The notes beneath the pieces were generated by a model. That model saw only the letters and a program-made list of their open reading frames with translations, made no database searches and was not told the origin of the DNA. A program made the translations under genes and the position numbers. From assembly GCA_946622415.1 (NCBI GenBank), contig CAMOPX010000010.1:1-57899 (forward strand): a DNA stretch of 57,899 nt, given 5' to 3'. Numbering within the stretch: the stretch's first letter is position 1; each line of letters opens with the position of its first letter. The DNA is from an uncultured bacterium. GTDB taxonomy: Bacteria > Cyanobacteriota > Vampirovibrionia > Gastranaerophilales > Gastranaerophilaceae. Of this stretch, positions 8,727-18,328 are shown in pieces.

Positions 8727-11700
8727 ATGGCAGAGACGATTACTTTAAATCAAGGAGAGTATTTCGGAAAAGATGAAACAATAGCGTTGATATTAAACGG
8801 AACGGAATACACAGTCGAACTTGATGTTTCCGAGAATAAATATTGGATAGGAAATAAAGTAATCGAATTTGCGAGTAATAGCGCAGGCAGTCAAACAATA
8901 CAATTTAAAAATGATATTGCAAATCAGCTCGGCTATTCAACGGACGGCGAAAATAATGAAGACCTTGTTATTAAAATATTTGCCGTTAAAAAAGATAAAT
9001 ACAATAATGATGTTGCAGACACAAAAACAGTAATCGGTACGGTTAGAATTAAAAACGGTGCGTCAAATTTCTTTGATGATGTTACAGGAAGATATTTAAT
9101 ATTGGATTCGGACAAAAATTGGGATAATGCTGTTACGGATATATATAGCGGATTTAAAGTTGGTGATGAAAATGCTGCAACAAAACAAATATTAAAAGGA
9201 AGCTATCTTCAAGAAAACTTCTATTGCGGAAAAGGCGATGATGAAGTAGATACAGGTTCAGGTGGCGGAGATGATGCCACTAATACAGTATATTTAAATA
9301 CAGGTAATGCTGTAATCACGTTGCATCCTAATGCGGATGATAATATCGAAATTCAGGATACATTTCAACCGACTTTATATGAACCTGATCCTTATGTTGC
9401 ACAAGAAGGAATAATTTCCAAAGGCGGAAGTACAATAATAGGATCAGATGCAAATGACCAGCTCATACTCGGAGCAAAGAGCGGAACGAATTTAATTACA
9501 TTAGCACGCAATGTTCACTTCTATCGAAAAGATTATGACCTTGTTGTTATTGAATTTTTGTTAAGAGATGCTACTTATACTACAAATATCCCGTCGTATG
9601 AAGCAAGAGTTAATATAAAAGATTATTTTGATTCAGAATCAAAAATAGTGATAGATAGAATCACAAATATTTCTTCCGATATCTCATTGAAAGAAGAAAA
9701 CCTTTCAAATATAAATAATGCTGCTCGATTAACGGAAGGCAAAGGCACTTTGAAAGGTACATTCGGTGTTTCTAAAGAAGCCTTTATTGCAAACGAACAA
9801 TCCACAATCTATACAAGCGACGGTTCTGATGATATTTATTTATCGGGTGGGAACGATAGAATTATTGCGGATAAAAGCGGTAATAAAAATATTTATGCAA
9901 GCGGTGCGACAGGTCATGCAACCGTAGAAATAAAAGACAGTAATGCAAATATTAATATTGAATATTTAGGAATCGACTCCTATGCTCCAAGCAGTTTTCA
10001 TATGTTCAGTTTTATAAGAAACGGAAACGACCTTGTAATAGCTCCGGGATACAGTTATCATTATGCAAGAACAGGTGCGGATACATCCTCTGTTACAATA
10101 AAAGAATATTTTAAAAATCAATACAATGTAAGTATTTCAGATGAAGATGTATCGTATTATTTAGCAGGTGCTCATTTATACCTTGAAGGAAAAGAAAAAA
10201 AGAAAAACACTCTCTATGGAACAAACTACAATGACTGTATCACAGGCGGAAAGAAAAAAGACGTTATCTATACGGGAGACGGAGACGATACAATTTATAC
10301 AACCGCAGGAAATGATAAGATTGTTATAAATGGCACAGGCGAAAAAAGAATCGATATTGCAGGCGGCGATGTTACAATCGAAAAGAAAAATAATTCGGTA
10401 AACATAGTATTAACTAATAACGGCGGCAGTGCGGAAGCTGTATTTAAGAAAAAAGGAAGTGATTTAATAGCATATTTTCCTATTATGGAAGGTACCAGTC
10501 TAAAATTACGAACGGTTACAATTAAAAACGCTTATGATGAATACGGAACATTAATGAATGGATTATATTTGGGTTCACATAGCGTTGATGAAGCAATAGT
10601 TAATGCCGGAAGATATATCTCGGGCAAAGGCACCCTCAAAACCGATTCATTATTATCGACCTTTATTAATGGCAGTGCAAAAGCCGATAAGGTAACTATT
10701 GATAACAATGTGCATAATGTTGTTATGGCAGGAAAAGGAAATGATAAAGTTACGATTAACAATATAGGAGGCGGTGTTGCAGATACCGGAGCCGGAAATG
10801 ATACTATAGATATAAATAAATCTTCAGAGGTAACGATATTTGGAGGTAAGGGAAACGATAAAATTAATATCAAAGGCAAAAATGTAGGAGCAAGTCTTAT
10901 CTTTGGCAATGGTGACGGTAAAGATACAATCAATTTTGATGTTATTCCCGATAACAATATTAACCTTACTTTAGCTTCAAATTCAAGCGCACCGAATGAT
11001 AATTATGCTTATACAAAATCAGGAGATAATCTTGTTATAACGAGGTATCACGAAAATGCAAAAGGAAAAAAATTATTCGATACGGTTACAATCAACGATT
11101 ACTTCAGTCGTGAAAGCGGTTTAGGAACCACAATCAGACGCGGAACAAAATCACTCGGCAGCGATATTTACGACAGAGGACTTATTATAAAAGGAACGTA
11201 TAATAAAAAGACAAAAACAACGTATTTTTCCGATACCAATAATTATAGAGATATAATTAACGGCACAAAAGGAAAAGATGTTATAGCTATGACCGCAAAA
11301 TATGATGGTTATGATAGTTACGGAGAAACAGTTACTCCGGGAAAAGGTAACGATACAATTATTTTAGAAAATAATCATCGTCGTCTGTATTTGAATATTG
11401 CAGACGGTGACGGAAAAGACACCTTAATTCTTGATGAAAGTATCACTGATATTTCATATACGAATGTAAATGTCAGATTTATGGGAAAAGGTAAACAAGC
11501 ATATACGAAAAGCGGAGATGACCTTGTTATTCATAATATTTATGAATCAAAAGGAAATATTAAAGAAAATTCCGTAGTTATACAAGATTTCTATAAATCC
11601 GCAAGGTACATAGACGCAATGACAAACGGCGGCACTTATACTCAATATGAATACGTTGCACTTAATTCAAAGAGCAAATGGGAAGCGAATATTGATACGA

Positions 11701-12890
11701 AACGACTTCTTACGACGGGTGTTAAAAATGATACCATTGTTGCAAATGCAGATGCCATCATCTTCTCGGGAAAAGGAAAAGATAATATTACGGTTAAAAA
11801 TAATGCAAAAATTTATGCGGGTAAAGGTAATGACACAATCAAAATCGCAGGCTCTGGCGGTTATAATGTACAGTTGAATTATACAAAAGGTGACGGCAAC
11901 GATACAATTATTGCAGAAAGCGGATATTCATATTTGCAAATTAATATAAACGGTTATGTACCGAAAAAATATGACACAAATGACGGTTGCAGCACTTATA
12001 TGAGATATGAATACTTTAAGGAACAATTTAAAAAAGGTAACTTTAAAGTTGGTATATCAGGTAATGACCTGGTATTAACAATGAAAAACGGCAAAAAGAA
12101 AGAAAAAATTACATTTAAAGACGCCTGCCTTGCTACTTCAAACTTTAAATTAAGTACTACAAGTATTTGGTTTACGGGTGATAATTCTTCTACGACTTTT
12201 GGCTTATCGTCTATACTTGGCGACAATTATGTAATTAAAGGTGAATACAAAAAATCCACAAAAACAACAACATATAACGGTTTACCAAATGAAAGCTCAA
12301 ACTTTGTTTATTCGGGCAAAGGAAAAGCAATTATTAATGCGGGAACCGCCAGCGATAAATATACGGCAACTCTGAATGCAAATTCAAATCTTCAAATCAT
12401 GGATTATGGAGGCAATAATGATCAATTAATTGTTAATGCTAATTTAGAAGATATTTGTATTTTCTTTGATGTCGGTGCTGACGGTAATGTTCCGAGTGGC
12501 GGTCTTCAAAATTTAATATTGTTCAATAAAGATTCTATGACAAAAGAAAATATCATTGATAGTGAACATTTAAAAACAGGCAAGTTAGATATAGCTTCAT
12601 TCTTTGGTAACAGTAGTTTCACAGATAACGTGATATACGGTACCGATATACATAAAGGCTCAGGATACACGGAACATATCTATATTGGTGATAATTATAT
12701 TGATACAACCGAATGGCTGAAAAGTGTTTCTTTTGAAGTTACACAATGGATGGTTCAAAATTCAGATAAAGGATTCGGATTAACTTCAGGCGTATTTGCT
12801 GCAGGTACTGATGAAGATAAGGCATCATTACTTGCTATATATCAAAAACACACAGCTGATATGTATGTCGGTCAGGAACCTTTTGTATAA
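8727..12890 (+). CDS. Giant RTX-like repeat protein, copy 1
   Basis: The 1387-aa protein has a conserved N-terminal domain (about 1-150, ending in an LDSD segment) followed by many glycine-aspartate beta-roll repeats such as TGDGDDTIYTTAGNDKI, GGKGNDKINI and AGKGNDTIKIAG. Between them lie recurring modules containing K-x-G-D-D-L-V-I-x and a TVTIKDYF-like strand. No signal peptide is visible. The C-terminus (LLAIYQKHTADMY) is shared with copy 2 and could be an export or anchoring signal. By analogy with RTX proteins I infer calcium-dependent folding and a secreted or surface location. The start ATG has GGAGA upstream. The gene is followed 12 nt later by a truncated glycosyltransferase. It shares perhaps 60% identity with copy 2, by eye, in the N-terminal domain, plus an 86-nt stretch of identical DNA. 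Confidence 0.85.
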   Translation: MAETITLNQGEYFGKDETIALILNGTEYTVELDVSENKYWIGNKVIEFASNSAGSQTIQFKNDIANQLGYSTDGENNEDLVIKIFAVKKDKYNNDVADTKTVIGTVRIKNGASNFFDDVTGRYLILDSDKNWDNAVTDIYSGFKVGDENAATKQILKGSYLQENFYCGKGDDEVDTGSGGGDDATNTVYLNTGNAVITLHPNADDNIEIQDTFQPTLYEPDPYVAQEGIISKGGSTIIGSDANDQLILGAKSGTNLITLARNVHFYRKDYDLVVIEFLLRDATYTTNIPSYEARVNIKDYFDSESKIVIDRITNISSDISLKEENLSNINNAARLTEGKGTLKGTFGVSKEAFIANEQSTIYTSDGSDDIYLSGGNDRIIADKSGNKNIYASGATGHATVEIKDSNANINIEYLGIDSYAPSSFHMFSFIRNGNDLVIAPGYSYHYARTGADTSSVTIKEYFKNQYNVSISDEDVSYYLAGAHLYLEGKEKKKNTLYGTNYNDCITGGKKKDVIYTGDGDDTIYTTAGNDKIVINGTGEKRIDIAGGDVTIEKKNNSVNIVLTNNGGSAEAVFKKKGSDLIAYFPIMEGTSLKLRTVTIKNAYDEYGTLMNGLYLGSHSVDEAIVNAGRYISGKGTLKTDSLLSTFINGSAKADKVTIDNNVHNVVMAGKGNDKVTINNIGGGVADTGAGNDTIDINKSSEVTIFGGKGNDKINIKGKNVGASLIFGNGDGKDTINFDVIPDNNINLTLASNSSAPNDNYAYTKSGDNLVITRYHENAKGKKLFDTVTINDYFSRESGLGTTIRRGTKSLGSDIYDRGLIIKGTYNKKTKTTYFSDTNNYRDIINGTKGKDVIAMTAKYDGYDSYGETVTPGKGNDTIILENNHRRLYLNIADGDGKDTLILDESITDISYTNVNVRFMGKGKQAYTKSGDDLVIHNIYESKGNIKENSVVIQDFYKSARYIDAMTNGGTYTQYEYVALNSKSKWEANIDTKRLLTTGVKNDTIVANADAIIFSGKGKDNITVKNNAKIYAGKGNDTIKIAGSGGYNVQLNYTKGDGNDTIIAESGYSYLQININGYVPKKYDTNDGCSTYMRYEYFKEQFKKGNFKVGISGNDLVLTMKNGKKKEKITFKDACLATSNFKLSTTSIWFTGDNSSTTFGLSSILGDNYVIKGEYKKSTKTTTYNGLPNESSNFVYSGKGKAIINAGTASDKYTATLNANSNLQIMDYGGNNDQLIVNANLEDICIFFDVGADGNVPSGGLQNLILFNKDSMTKENIIDSEHLKTGKLDIASFFGNSSFTDNVIYGTDIHKGSGYTEHIYIGDNYIDTTEWLKSVSFEVTQWMVQNSDKGFGLTSGVFAAGTDEDKASLLAIYQKHTADMYVGQEPFV
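10254..10339 (+). repeat. 86-nt block identical in RTX copies 1 and 2 (copy 1)
   Basis: The sequence is identical, including synonymous sites, to 14613-14698. It encodes the beta-roll segment around residues 509-538 with the motif YTGDGDDTIYTTAGND. One mismatch upstream is followed by a further short identical stretch. Confidence 0.9.
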
Positions 12891-12902
12891 GGATAAAACA
12901 CA

Positions 12903-13106
12903 ATGGATAATACACCCAAAATATCAATCATAGTACCTGTTTATAATACGGCAAAATACCTTGAGCAGTGTTTAAAATCTTTATGTCTGCAAACATATAA
13001 GAATCTTGAAATTATTTGCGTAAACGACGGTTCTACGGATAATTCGCTTGAAATATTGAAAAAATATTCTGATATGGTAAAATCAGTAGTGTTTATTTTT
13101 GGTTGA
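12903..13106 (+). pseudogene. Truncated family 2 glycosyltransferase (5' remnant)
   Basis: The first 58-59 codons match the N-terminus of the glycosyltransferase at 17309 (KISIIVPVYNTAKYLEQCL, then the NDGSTDNS nucleotide-binding strand). The frame then crosses the duplication junction at TGATATGG and reads about nine unrelated residues (ending VFIFG) into the leader of RTX copy 2, stopping at 13106. The DXD catalytic motif and the whole acceptor part are missing, so the product cannot be an active transferase. It starts 12 nt after RTX copy 1, the same spacing as the intact pair. The first 60 nt differ more from the intact gene than the following 107 nt do, a sign of later exchange. Confidence 0.85.
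13069..13097 (+). promoter_or_regulatory. Predicted promoter of second RTX-like gene, rebuilt at the junction
   Basis: CTGATA (13069-13074), 17 nt, then TTTATT (13092-13097), the same layout as the copy-1 promoter. The first -35 base here comes from the glycosyltransferase remnant, because the junction falls on this hexamer. GGGAGA precedes ATG 13128. Confidence 0.45.
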
Positions 13107-13127
13107 TAATTAGCTAGGGAGAATAAT

Positions 13128-16100
13128 ATGGCAATTAGTGTTCCATTAAATCAAGGTCAGTATTTCGGAAAAGATGAAACGGTAACAAAAGTATTAGACG
13201 GCACGGAATATGCTTTTGAACTTGATGTTTCAGAGAATGAATATTGGATAGGTAATAAAACAATACAATTTACAGGAGAAGGTACAGGCTCTCAATATCT
13301 GACATTTGTTAATGATGTTGAAGGTCAGCTTGGCTATTCAACAGATGGCGATGACCTTGTCATTAATATTTTTGGTATTGTAAAAGATTACTTCGGTTCT
13401 CATGTTGACACTTCAAAAATTATCGGAACAGTAAGAATAACTAATGGAGCAACAGATTTCTTCGATGATGCGCAAGACAGACTTTTAGTCCTTGATTCTG
13501 ACAATAACTTTGGTGATAATACAACTGATTTTTCGTATTTTTATGTAGGGAATAAAAATGCAACAGAAAAACAAATTTTAAAAGGGAGCTATCTATCTGA
13601 AAAATTTTATTGCGGAAAAGGTAATGATGAAATATATACAGGCATTGGCGGAGGAGATGACGAGTATAACGAAGTTCATATAAATACAGGGAATGCTGTA
13701 ATTACATTAGATAAAGACGGCGTTCTGGATGAAAACGTATATTTAGAAGATACGTTTAAAGATTACAACGGGGATGATAGTTATTGGGTTCCGCAAGAAG
13801 CGGTATTCTCTAAAGGCGGAAGCACGCTGATTGGCGCAACCGGAAAAAATGGTGAACATGTGGGTGATACCGTTATTTTAGCGAGTTCACACCCAAGCTT
13901 CTACCGCAAAGGAAATGACCTTTGTATTTTTGATTTTATAGTAAGAGACTACCAATATTACTCAGGTAAAAATTCAGGTCTTGCGTATGAAGCAAGATTA
14001 AACATTAAAGATTATTTTGTTGCAAATTCTAAAGTTGAAATAGATGGCTATACAAGCGAAGAAGATAAAGCAATGTTAGCAAATATCCCTATAATGTTAA
14101 AAGAAGGCAAAGGAACTTTAAAAGGCACATTTGATCCGGAAGCTATTGTTGCAAAAGCTAAATCAACAATATATACAAAGGGCGGTTATGACAATATTTA
14201 CCTTTCAACAGGCAATGATACCGTTATAGTTGACGGAAATGGTTATAAAACGATATATGCAAGCGGCGCAACAGGACATAATACAGTTATTGTAAAAAAT
14301 AAAAATGCGGATATTGATATTGAATATTTAGGAATTAACCCGTTCCGTAACAATATCGGAAACCCTAAATTCGATAAAAAAGGGAATGACCTTGTAATTA
14401 AACCGGGATACGGTTATAACTACGCATCTTCAGGATATGAGACATCTTCTGTTACAATAAAAGATTATTTTAAAAATTATCATGATATCAACCTTTTGGG
14501 TGGAGATATTGAAGATTTCTTGGATGAGTATACTTTTACAATCAACGGAAATACTAAAAAGAAAAATACGCTCTATGGCACAAACTATGATGACACTATT
14601 ACAGGCGGAAATAAAAAAGACGTTATCTATACGGGAGACGGAGACGATACAATTTATACAACCGCAGGAAATGATAAGATTGTTATAAATGGCACAGGTA
14701 CAAAATTAATTTATCTTAAAGATGGGGATGTTACAGTAGATAGAAAGGATTCTACTGCTATTGTAGATATACACTATTGGCAAACTTATGGGGAGCCATT
14801 CTCTTTTTATCAAAAAAAGGGCAAGGATTTAGTTGTAACTGTATATAAAACAGATGGTGCTAAATATATTAAACATACTGCAACAATTAAAAATGCTTAC
14901 GATTCTGATGGAACTTTAAAAGATGGATTACGTTATAACGGAAGTGAAATTAAAGGTTCTATGTTGTCGTATGATAGTTATGTATCAGGCAAAGGTAAAA
15001 TTACACTACCTGCGGGCAGCACATATACAACAGTTATGGGCAGCGGTAAAAATGATACAATTAATACTGCACCAAATGTCAACAGAAATATAATTTTTGC
15101 AGGCAAAGGTAATGATAAAATTTATACAGGAAATGGCTCAAATGTCATTCATGGTGAAGCAGGAAACGATACGATAAATATTGTTGGAAATAGCAATACA
15201 ATATATGCAGGTACGGGTAATGATACTATAAATATTAATAGTTCAGATGCTCAAAGCAATATGTTTTTTGCTGATGGTGACGGAAAAGACACTATAAATA
15301 TCAATACAGAAACACTTGCCGATCCTCAAAATATTCAGTTCAAAACAGGGACTAATTACAATAACAATTATTCGTATTCTCAAATAGGTGATAATCTTGT
15401 TATTACAAAGAATTATAAAGATTCAAAAGGCAAAGTTAAAAATGACACTATTACAATAAAAGATTATTTTGCAGAAAGCAAACACGATAATTTATTAGGA
15501 AAAATATGTATAAATACCATTGACTACGAACATCCCAACTATATAGAAACATACGGCAACAGCGGTGATATATATGCTAAAGGTCTGATTATCAAAGGTA
15601 CATACAACAAAAAGGCAAAAGCTACATATTTTTATTCTACGAAATTTAAAGATATAATAAACGGAACAAATAAAAAAGATGTAATCACTATGGAAGAAGA
15701 TTATTTTGACAGCAGCCACAGTGAATATGAAGTAGTTGCCCCCGGAAAAGGCGATGACACAATTTATTTAACAGCGCAAAATAACAGTTTTTACTTAAAT
15801 CTTGCTGATGGCGATGGCAAAGATACATTGATTTTTGATAATTTATTTATTTCAAATCCTTCATATACAAAAGTGCATCTGCAATATCTCGGCAAAGGTG
15901 CTCAAGGTTCAGTTAGAAAAGGTGATGACCTTGTTATTCATAATATATATGAAGACACTAAAGGAAACATTAAATCGGATTCTCTTATTGTAAAAGAATT
16001 TTTTGATTCTTATAAAAAGAGCTCTATCGATGAAATGATGGAAAATAACGAATACTTTAGCAGGGAGTATGCAGCTTATTCATCAAATAAAAAGAATAAT

Positions 16101-17297
16101 ATTACAATTAATGAAAATGTTCTTGCAACAACAGGTGCTAAAGATGATACGGTTATTGTAAATTCAAATGCCACAGTATTCACAGGCAAAGGTAACGATA
16201 AGATTACACTATATGGTGACGCTGATATATATGCAGGTAAAGGCAACGATACAATCACTCTATCAGGATATGATCAATCTGTATGTTTAAATTTCAATAA
16301 AGGTGACGGTAATGATACCGTTATTGCAAACGGCAATTACGACTATTTATCTTTTGTAATTAACGATATATTACCGGATTCTCTTGATAACGCTCCAAGT
16401 GCATTATCTTATGTTCAATCAGCTTTAGATGACGGAAAAATGGGCTTTAAAACAAATGGAAATGATTTAATTTTCTATAGACAAAACGGCAAAAAACAAG
16501 ACACAATCACAATGAAAGATACTGTTAAATACGGTTCCGGTTCATTCGATTTTAATAGTACCGATGTAATCTTTACAGGTAAGAATATAACATTTGCTTG
16601 CGGTATGGATGATTTAATCGATTATTGGACCGGATACGAAAGAGGAATAGAGACTATAGGAAGTTATAACAAGAAAACAAAAACAACCTCATATGAAGGA
16701 GCTTATACTCTATCATCCGAATTTAATTTCTCCGGCAAAGGCAAAGCCACAATGAAAGGCGGGGAAGTGGATGATATATACAATGTTACCTTCAGTAAAA
16801 AAACTAATCTGTTAATTAATGATTCAGCAAATAAAGGTGCTTACGGTGATTTGCTTGATGTTTCGGCTAAGGCAAAAGATATCAGTATTTTCTTTGATGT
16901 TCAAAGTAACGGCTCGATTGGTACGGGCGAAACGGGATTATTAATGTTCCAAAAGGGATGCATGAACAATAATAGCATCCACTGGCAAATGAATGATGCA
17001 ACAGGAAGAATAGTAATAAGCGACTATTTTGGAAGTTCCGATTATTTTCCAAAATACGGAAATACCGATATGCGTGTTGGCGGAGGAAAAATTGAATATA
17101 TTGAAATCGGAGATAATAATATAGCGACAGAAGATTGGATATCAAGTGTAGCCTTTGAAGTAGCTCAATGGTTAAACCAAAACGATTGCACAAGTGCAAT
17201 GTATACCTTGAATAACGGAACAAAAGACCAAATAAATTCTCTGCTTGCAATATATCAAGGTCATACAGCTGATATGTACACGAATATGCAAATGTAA
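13128..17297 (+). CDS. Giant RTX-like repeat protein, copy 2
   Basis: The 1389-aa protein is a full-length paralogue of the gene at 8727: same N-terminal domain (LNQGxYFGKDET start, LDVSENxYWIGNK), same sequence of beta-roll and KDYF-type modules, same C-terminal LLAIYQGHTADMY. Glycine-aspartate nonapeptides include YAGTGNDTINI, FTGKGNDKITL and YAGKGNDTITL. Length is within two residues of copy 1 despite much substitution, so both appear to be kept intact and are probably functional. No signal peptide or transmembrane segment is visible. The start is fixed by GGGAGA six to seven bases upstream, in a leader nearly identical to copy 1. The intact glycosyltransferase follows after 11 nt, so the pair is probably translated from one mRNA. 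Extracellular calcium-binding adhesin or sheath protein is an inference. Confidence 0.85.
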   Translation: MAISVPLNQGQYFGKDETVTKVLDGTEYAFELDVSENEYWIGNKTIQFTGEGTGSQYLTFVNDVEGQLGYSTDGDDLVINIFGIVKDYFGSHVDTSKIIGTVRITNGATDFFDDAQDRLLVLDSDNNFGDNTTDFSYFYVGNKNATEKQILKGSYLSEKFYCGKGNDEIYTGIGGGDDEYNEVHINTGNAVITLDKDGVLDENVYLEDTFKDYNGDDSYWVPQEAVFSKGGSTLIGATGKNGEHVGDTVILASSHPSFYRKGNDLCIFDFIVRDYQYYSGKNSGLAYEARLNIKDYFVANSKVEIDGYTSEEDKAMLANIPIMLKEGKGTLKGTFDPEAIVAKAKSTIYTKGGYDNIYLSTGNDTVIVDGNGYKTIYASGATGHNTVIVKNKNADIDIEYLGINPFRNNIGNPKFDKKGNDLVIKPGYGYNYASSGYETSSVTIKDYFKNYHDINLLGGDIEDFLDEYTFTINGNTKKKNTLYGTNYDDTITGGNKKDVIYTGDGDDTIYTTAGNDKIVINGTGTKLIYLKDGDVTVDRKDSTAIVDIHYWQTYGEPFSFYQKKGKDLVVTVYKTDGAKYIKHTATIKNAYDSDGTLKDGLRYNGSEIKGSMLSYDSYVSGKGKITLPAGSTYTTVMGSGKNDTINTAPNVNRNIIFAGKGNDKIYTGNGSNVIHGEAGNDTINIVGNSNTIYAGTGNDTININSSDAQSNMFFADGDGKDTININTETLADPQNIQFKTGTNYNNNYSYSQIGDNLVITKNYKDSKGKVKNDTITIKDYFAESKHDNLLGKICINTIDYEHPNYIETYGNSGDIYAKGLIIKGTYNKKAKATYFYSTKFKDIINGTNKKDVITMEEDYFDSSHSEYEVVAPGKGDDTIYLTAQNNSFYLNLADGDGKDTLIFDNLFISNPSYTKVHLQYLGKGAQGSVRKGDDLVIHNIYEDTKGNIKSDSLIVKEFFDSYKKSSIDEMMENNEYFSREYAAYSSNKKNNITINENVLATTGAKDDTVIVNSNATVFTGKGNDKITLYGDADIYAGKGNDTITLSGYDQSVCLNFNKGDGNDTVIANGNYDYLSFVINDILPDSLDNAPSALSYVQSALDDGKMGFKTNGNDLIFYRQNGKKQDTITMKDTVKYGSGSFDFNSTDVIFTGKNITFACGMDDLIDYWTGYERGIETIGSYNKKTKTTSYEGAYTLSSEFNFSGKGKATMKGGEVDDIYNVTFSKKTNLLINDSANKGAYGDLLDVSAKAKDISIFFDVQSNGSIGTGETGLLMFQKGCMNNNSIHWQMNDATGRIVISDYFGSSDYFPKYGNTDMRVGGGKIEYIEIGDNNIATEDWISSVAFEVAQWLNQNDCTSAMYTLNNGTKDQINSLLAIYQGHTADMYTNMQM
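14613..14698 (+). repeat. 86-nt block identical in RTX copies 1 and 2 (copy 2)
   Basis: The partner of 10254-10339. It encodes residues about 495-524 of RTX copy 2. Flanking sequence is clearly diverged on both sides. Confidence 0.9.
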
Positions 17298-17308
17298 AAG
17301 AGTTAAAT

Positions 17309-18328
17309 ATGAAAGATACACCTAAAATATCAGTAATAGTTCCAATATATAATACAGCAAAATACCTTGAGCAGTGTTTAAAATCTTTATGTCTGCAGAC
17401 ATATAAGAATCTTGAAATTATTTGTGTAAACGACGGTTCTACGGATAATTCGCTTGAAATATTGAAAAAATATTCTGATATGGATAAAAGAATTGTTATC
17501 ATAAATCAAGAAAACCAAGGTCAAAGTGCTGCAAGAAACGCAGGGCAAAATGCCGCAACGGGAGAATGGGTTACATTTGTTGATTCGGATGATTGGCTCA
17601 ATATTGAAGCTTATGAAGAATTTTATAAGATATATCAAAAAAATGACGGTTTTGATATATTCATGTTCAATGCGGCAAGCTATCCCGACGGTGCAACGGA
17701 AGAAAATATTGTTTTGAAGCCTTTTTATACATCTGATAATTGGGGCGGAAAAAAAGAAGGAATTGTTAATTATGATGATTGCCAAAATCCTCTTGAAGGG
17801 AATTTGGCAGTTTATAACAAAATATTTAAGAAAGATTTTATTCAAAAATATAACCTTGAATTTCCCGTAGGAAAGAATTTTGAGGATAAAATATATTGGA
17901 TGAAGGCTTTATTAAATGCTAAATCAATTTATATGATTGATAGGATTCTTTATTATTACAGACTTCAGGAGTCTTCCGTTACTCATACGGCAGGAAGGAA
18001 GAATCTGAATATTTTTCCGACGTTAGCGCAAATTAAAGAAGAAATGGTCAAAACAAACCATTGGGAAGAAAGCAAATATGCCATGCTTCAATATAAAATT
18101 CGTCAGTATGCGTGGTTCTTTCTCTCTATGGCAAGCGACATAAGAAATGAATTTTATGAAGGTGCTGTTGAGGATTTAAAAAAAGATATTCAAGAAAATA
18201 AATACAGAATGGATGTCATTAGGGATTTAAAAGATAATCAGTTGATAGGCGCGTTTTTAAATTTCAGCGCTGATGAATTTTATGAAAAACTTATAAATAA
18301 TGTAGAAAAGGTGCAAGAATATGATTAA
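17309..18328 (+). CDS. Family 2 glycosyltransferase (GT-A fold)
   Basis: The 339-aa protein opens with the GT2 nucleotide-sugar fold: ISVIVPIYNTAKYL, then CVNDGSTDNS (39-48), an NQGQSAARNAG segment (70-79) and the DXD-type FVDSDDW (90-96) that binds metal and sugar nucleotide. The C-terminal part (about 200-339) is helical and probably selects the acceptor. There are no membrane segments, so it should act in the cytoplasm. It lies 11 nt after RTX copy 2 and overlaps the next gene by 8 nt. Its place directly behind an RTX-like gene, repeated as a remnant behind copy 1, suggests that it may glycosylate these proteins before export; this is inference. The sugar is unknown. Confidence 0.85.
   Translation: MKDTPKISVIVPIYNTAKYLEQCLKSLCLQTYKNLEIICVNDGSTDNSLEILKKYSDMDKRIVIINQENQGQSAARNAGQNAATGEWVTFVDSDDWLNIEAYEEFYKIYQKNDGFDIFMFNAASYPDGATEENIVLKPFYTSDNWGGKKEGIVNYDDCQNPLEGNLAVYNKIFKKDFIQKYNLEFPVGKNFEDKIYWMKALLNAKSIYMIDRILYYYRLQESSVTHTAGRKNLNIFPTLAQIKEEMVKTNHWEESKYAMLQYKIRQYAWFFLSMASDIRNEFYEGAVEDLKKDIQENKYRMDVIRDLKDNQLIGAFLNFSADEFYEKLINNVEKVQEYD

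Larger units (their letters stand above)
8666..17483 (+). repeat. Tandem duplication, about 4.4 kb per unit: leader + RTX-like gene + glycosyltransferase 5' end
   Basis: The octamer TGATATGG occurs at 8666 (leader 1), 13070 (junction) and 17476 (inside the intact glycosyltransferase), spaced 4404 and 4406 nt apart. At the junction, sequence matching the glycosyltransferase passes straight into sequence matching the RTX leader. The leaders are near-identical with only short indels. Glycosyltransferase bases 12963-13069 match 17369-17475 with about two differences, while the RTX genes between them differ widely. Either an old duplication followed by deletion and exchange, or a tandem duplication with later divergence, would give this layout. 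Confidence 0.85.

Noticed and set aside
16882-17502. 206-codon minus-strand frame
   Set aside because: Antisense to RTX copy 2 and the glycosyltransferase start; Leu/Tyr/Phe-rich shadow.
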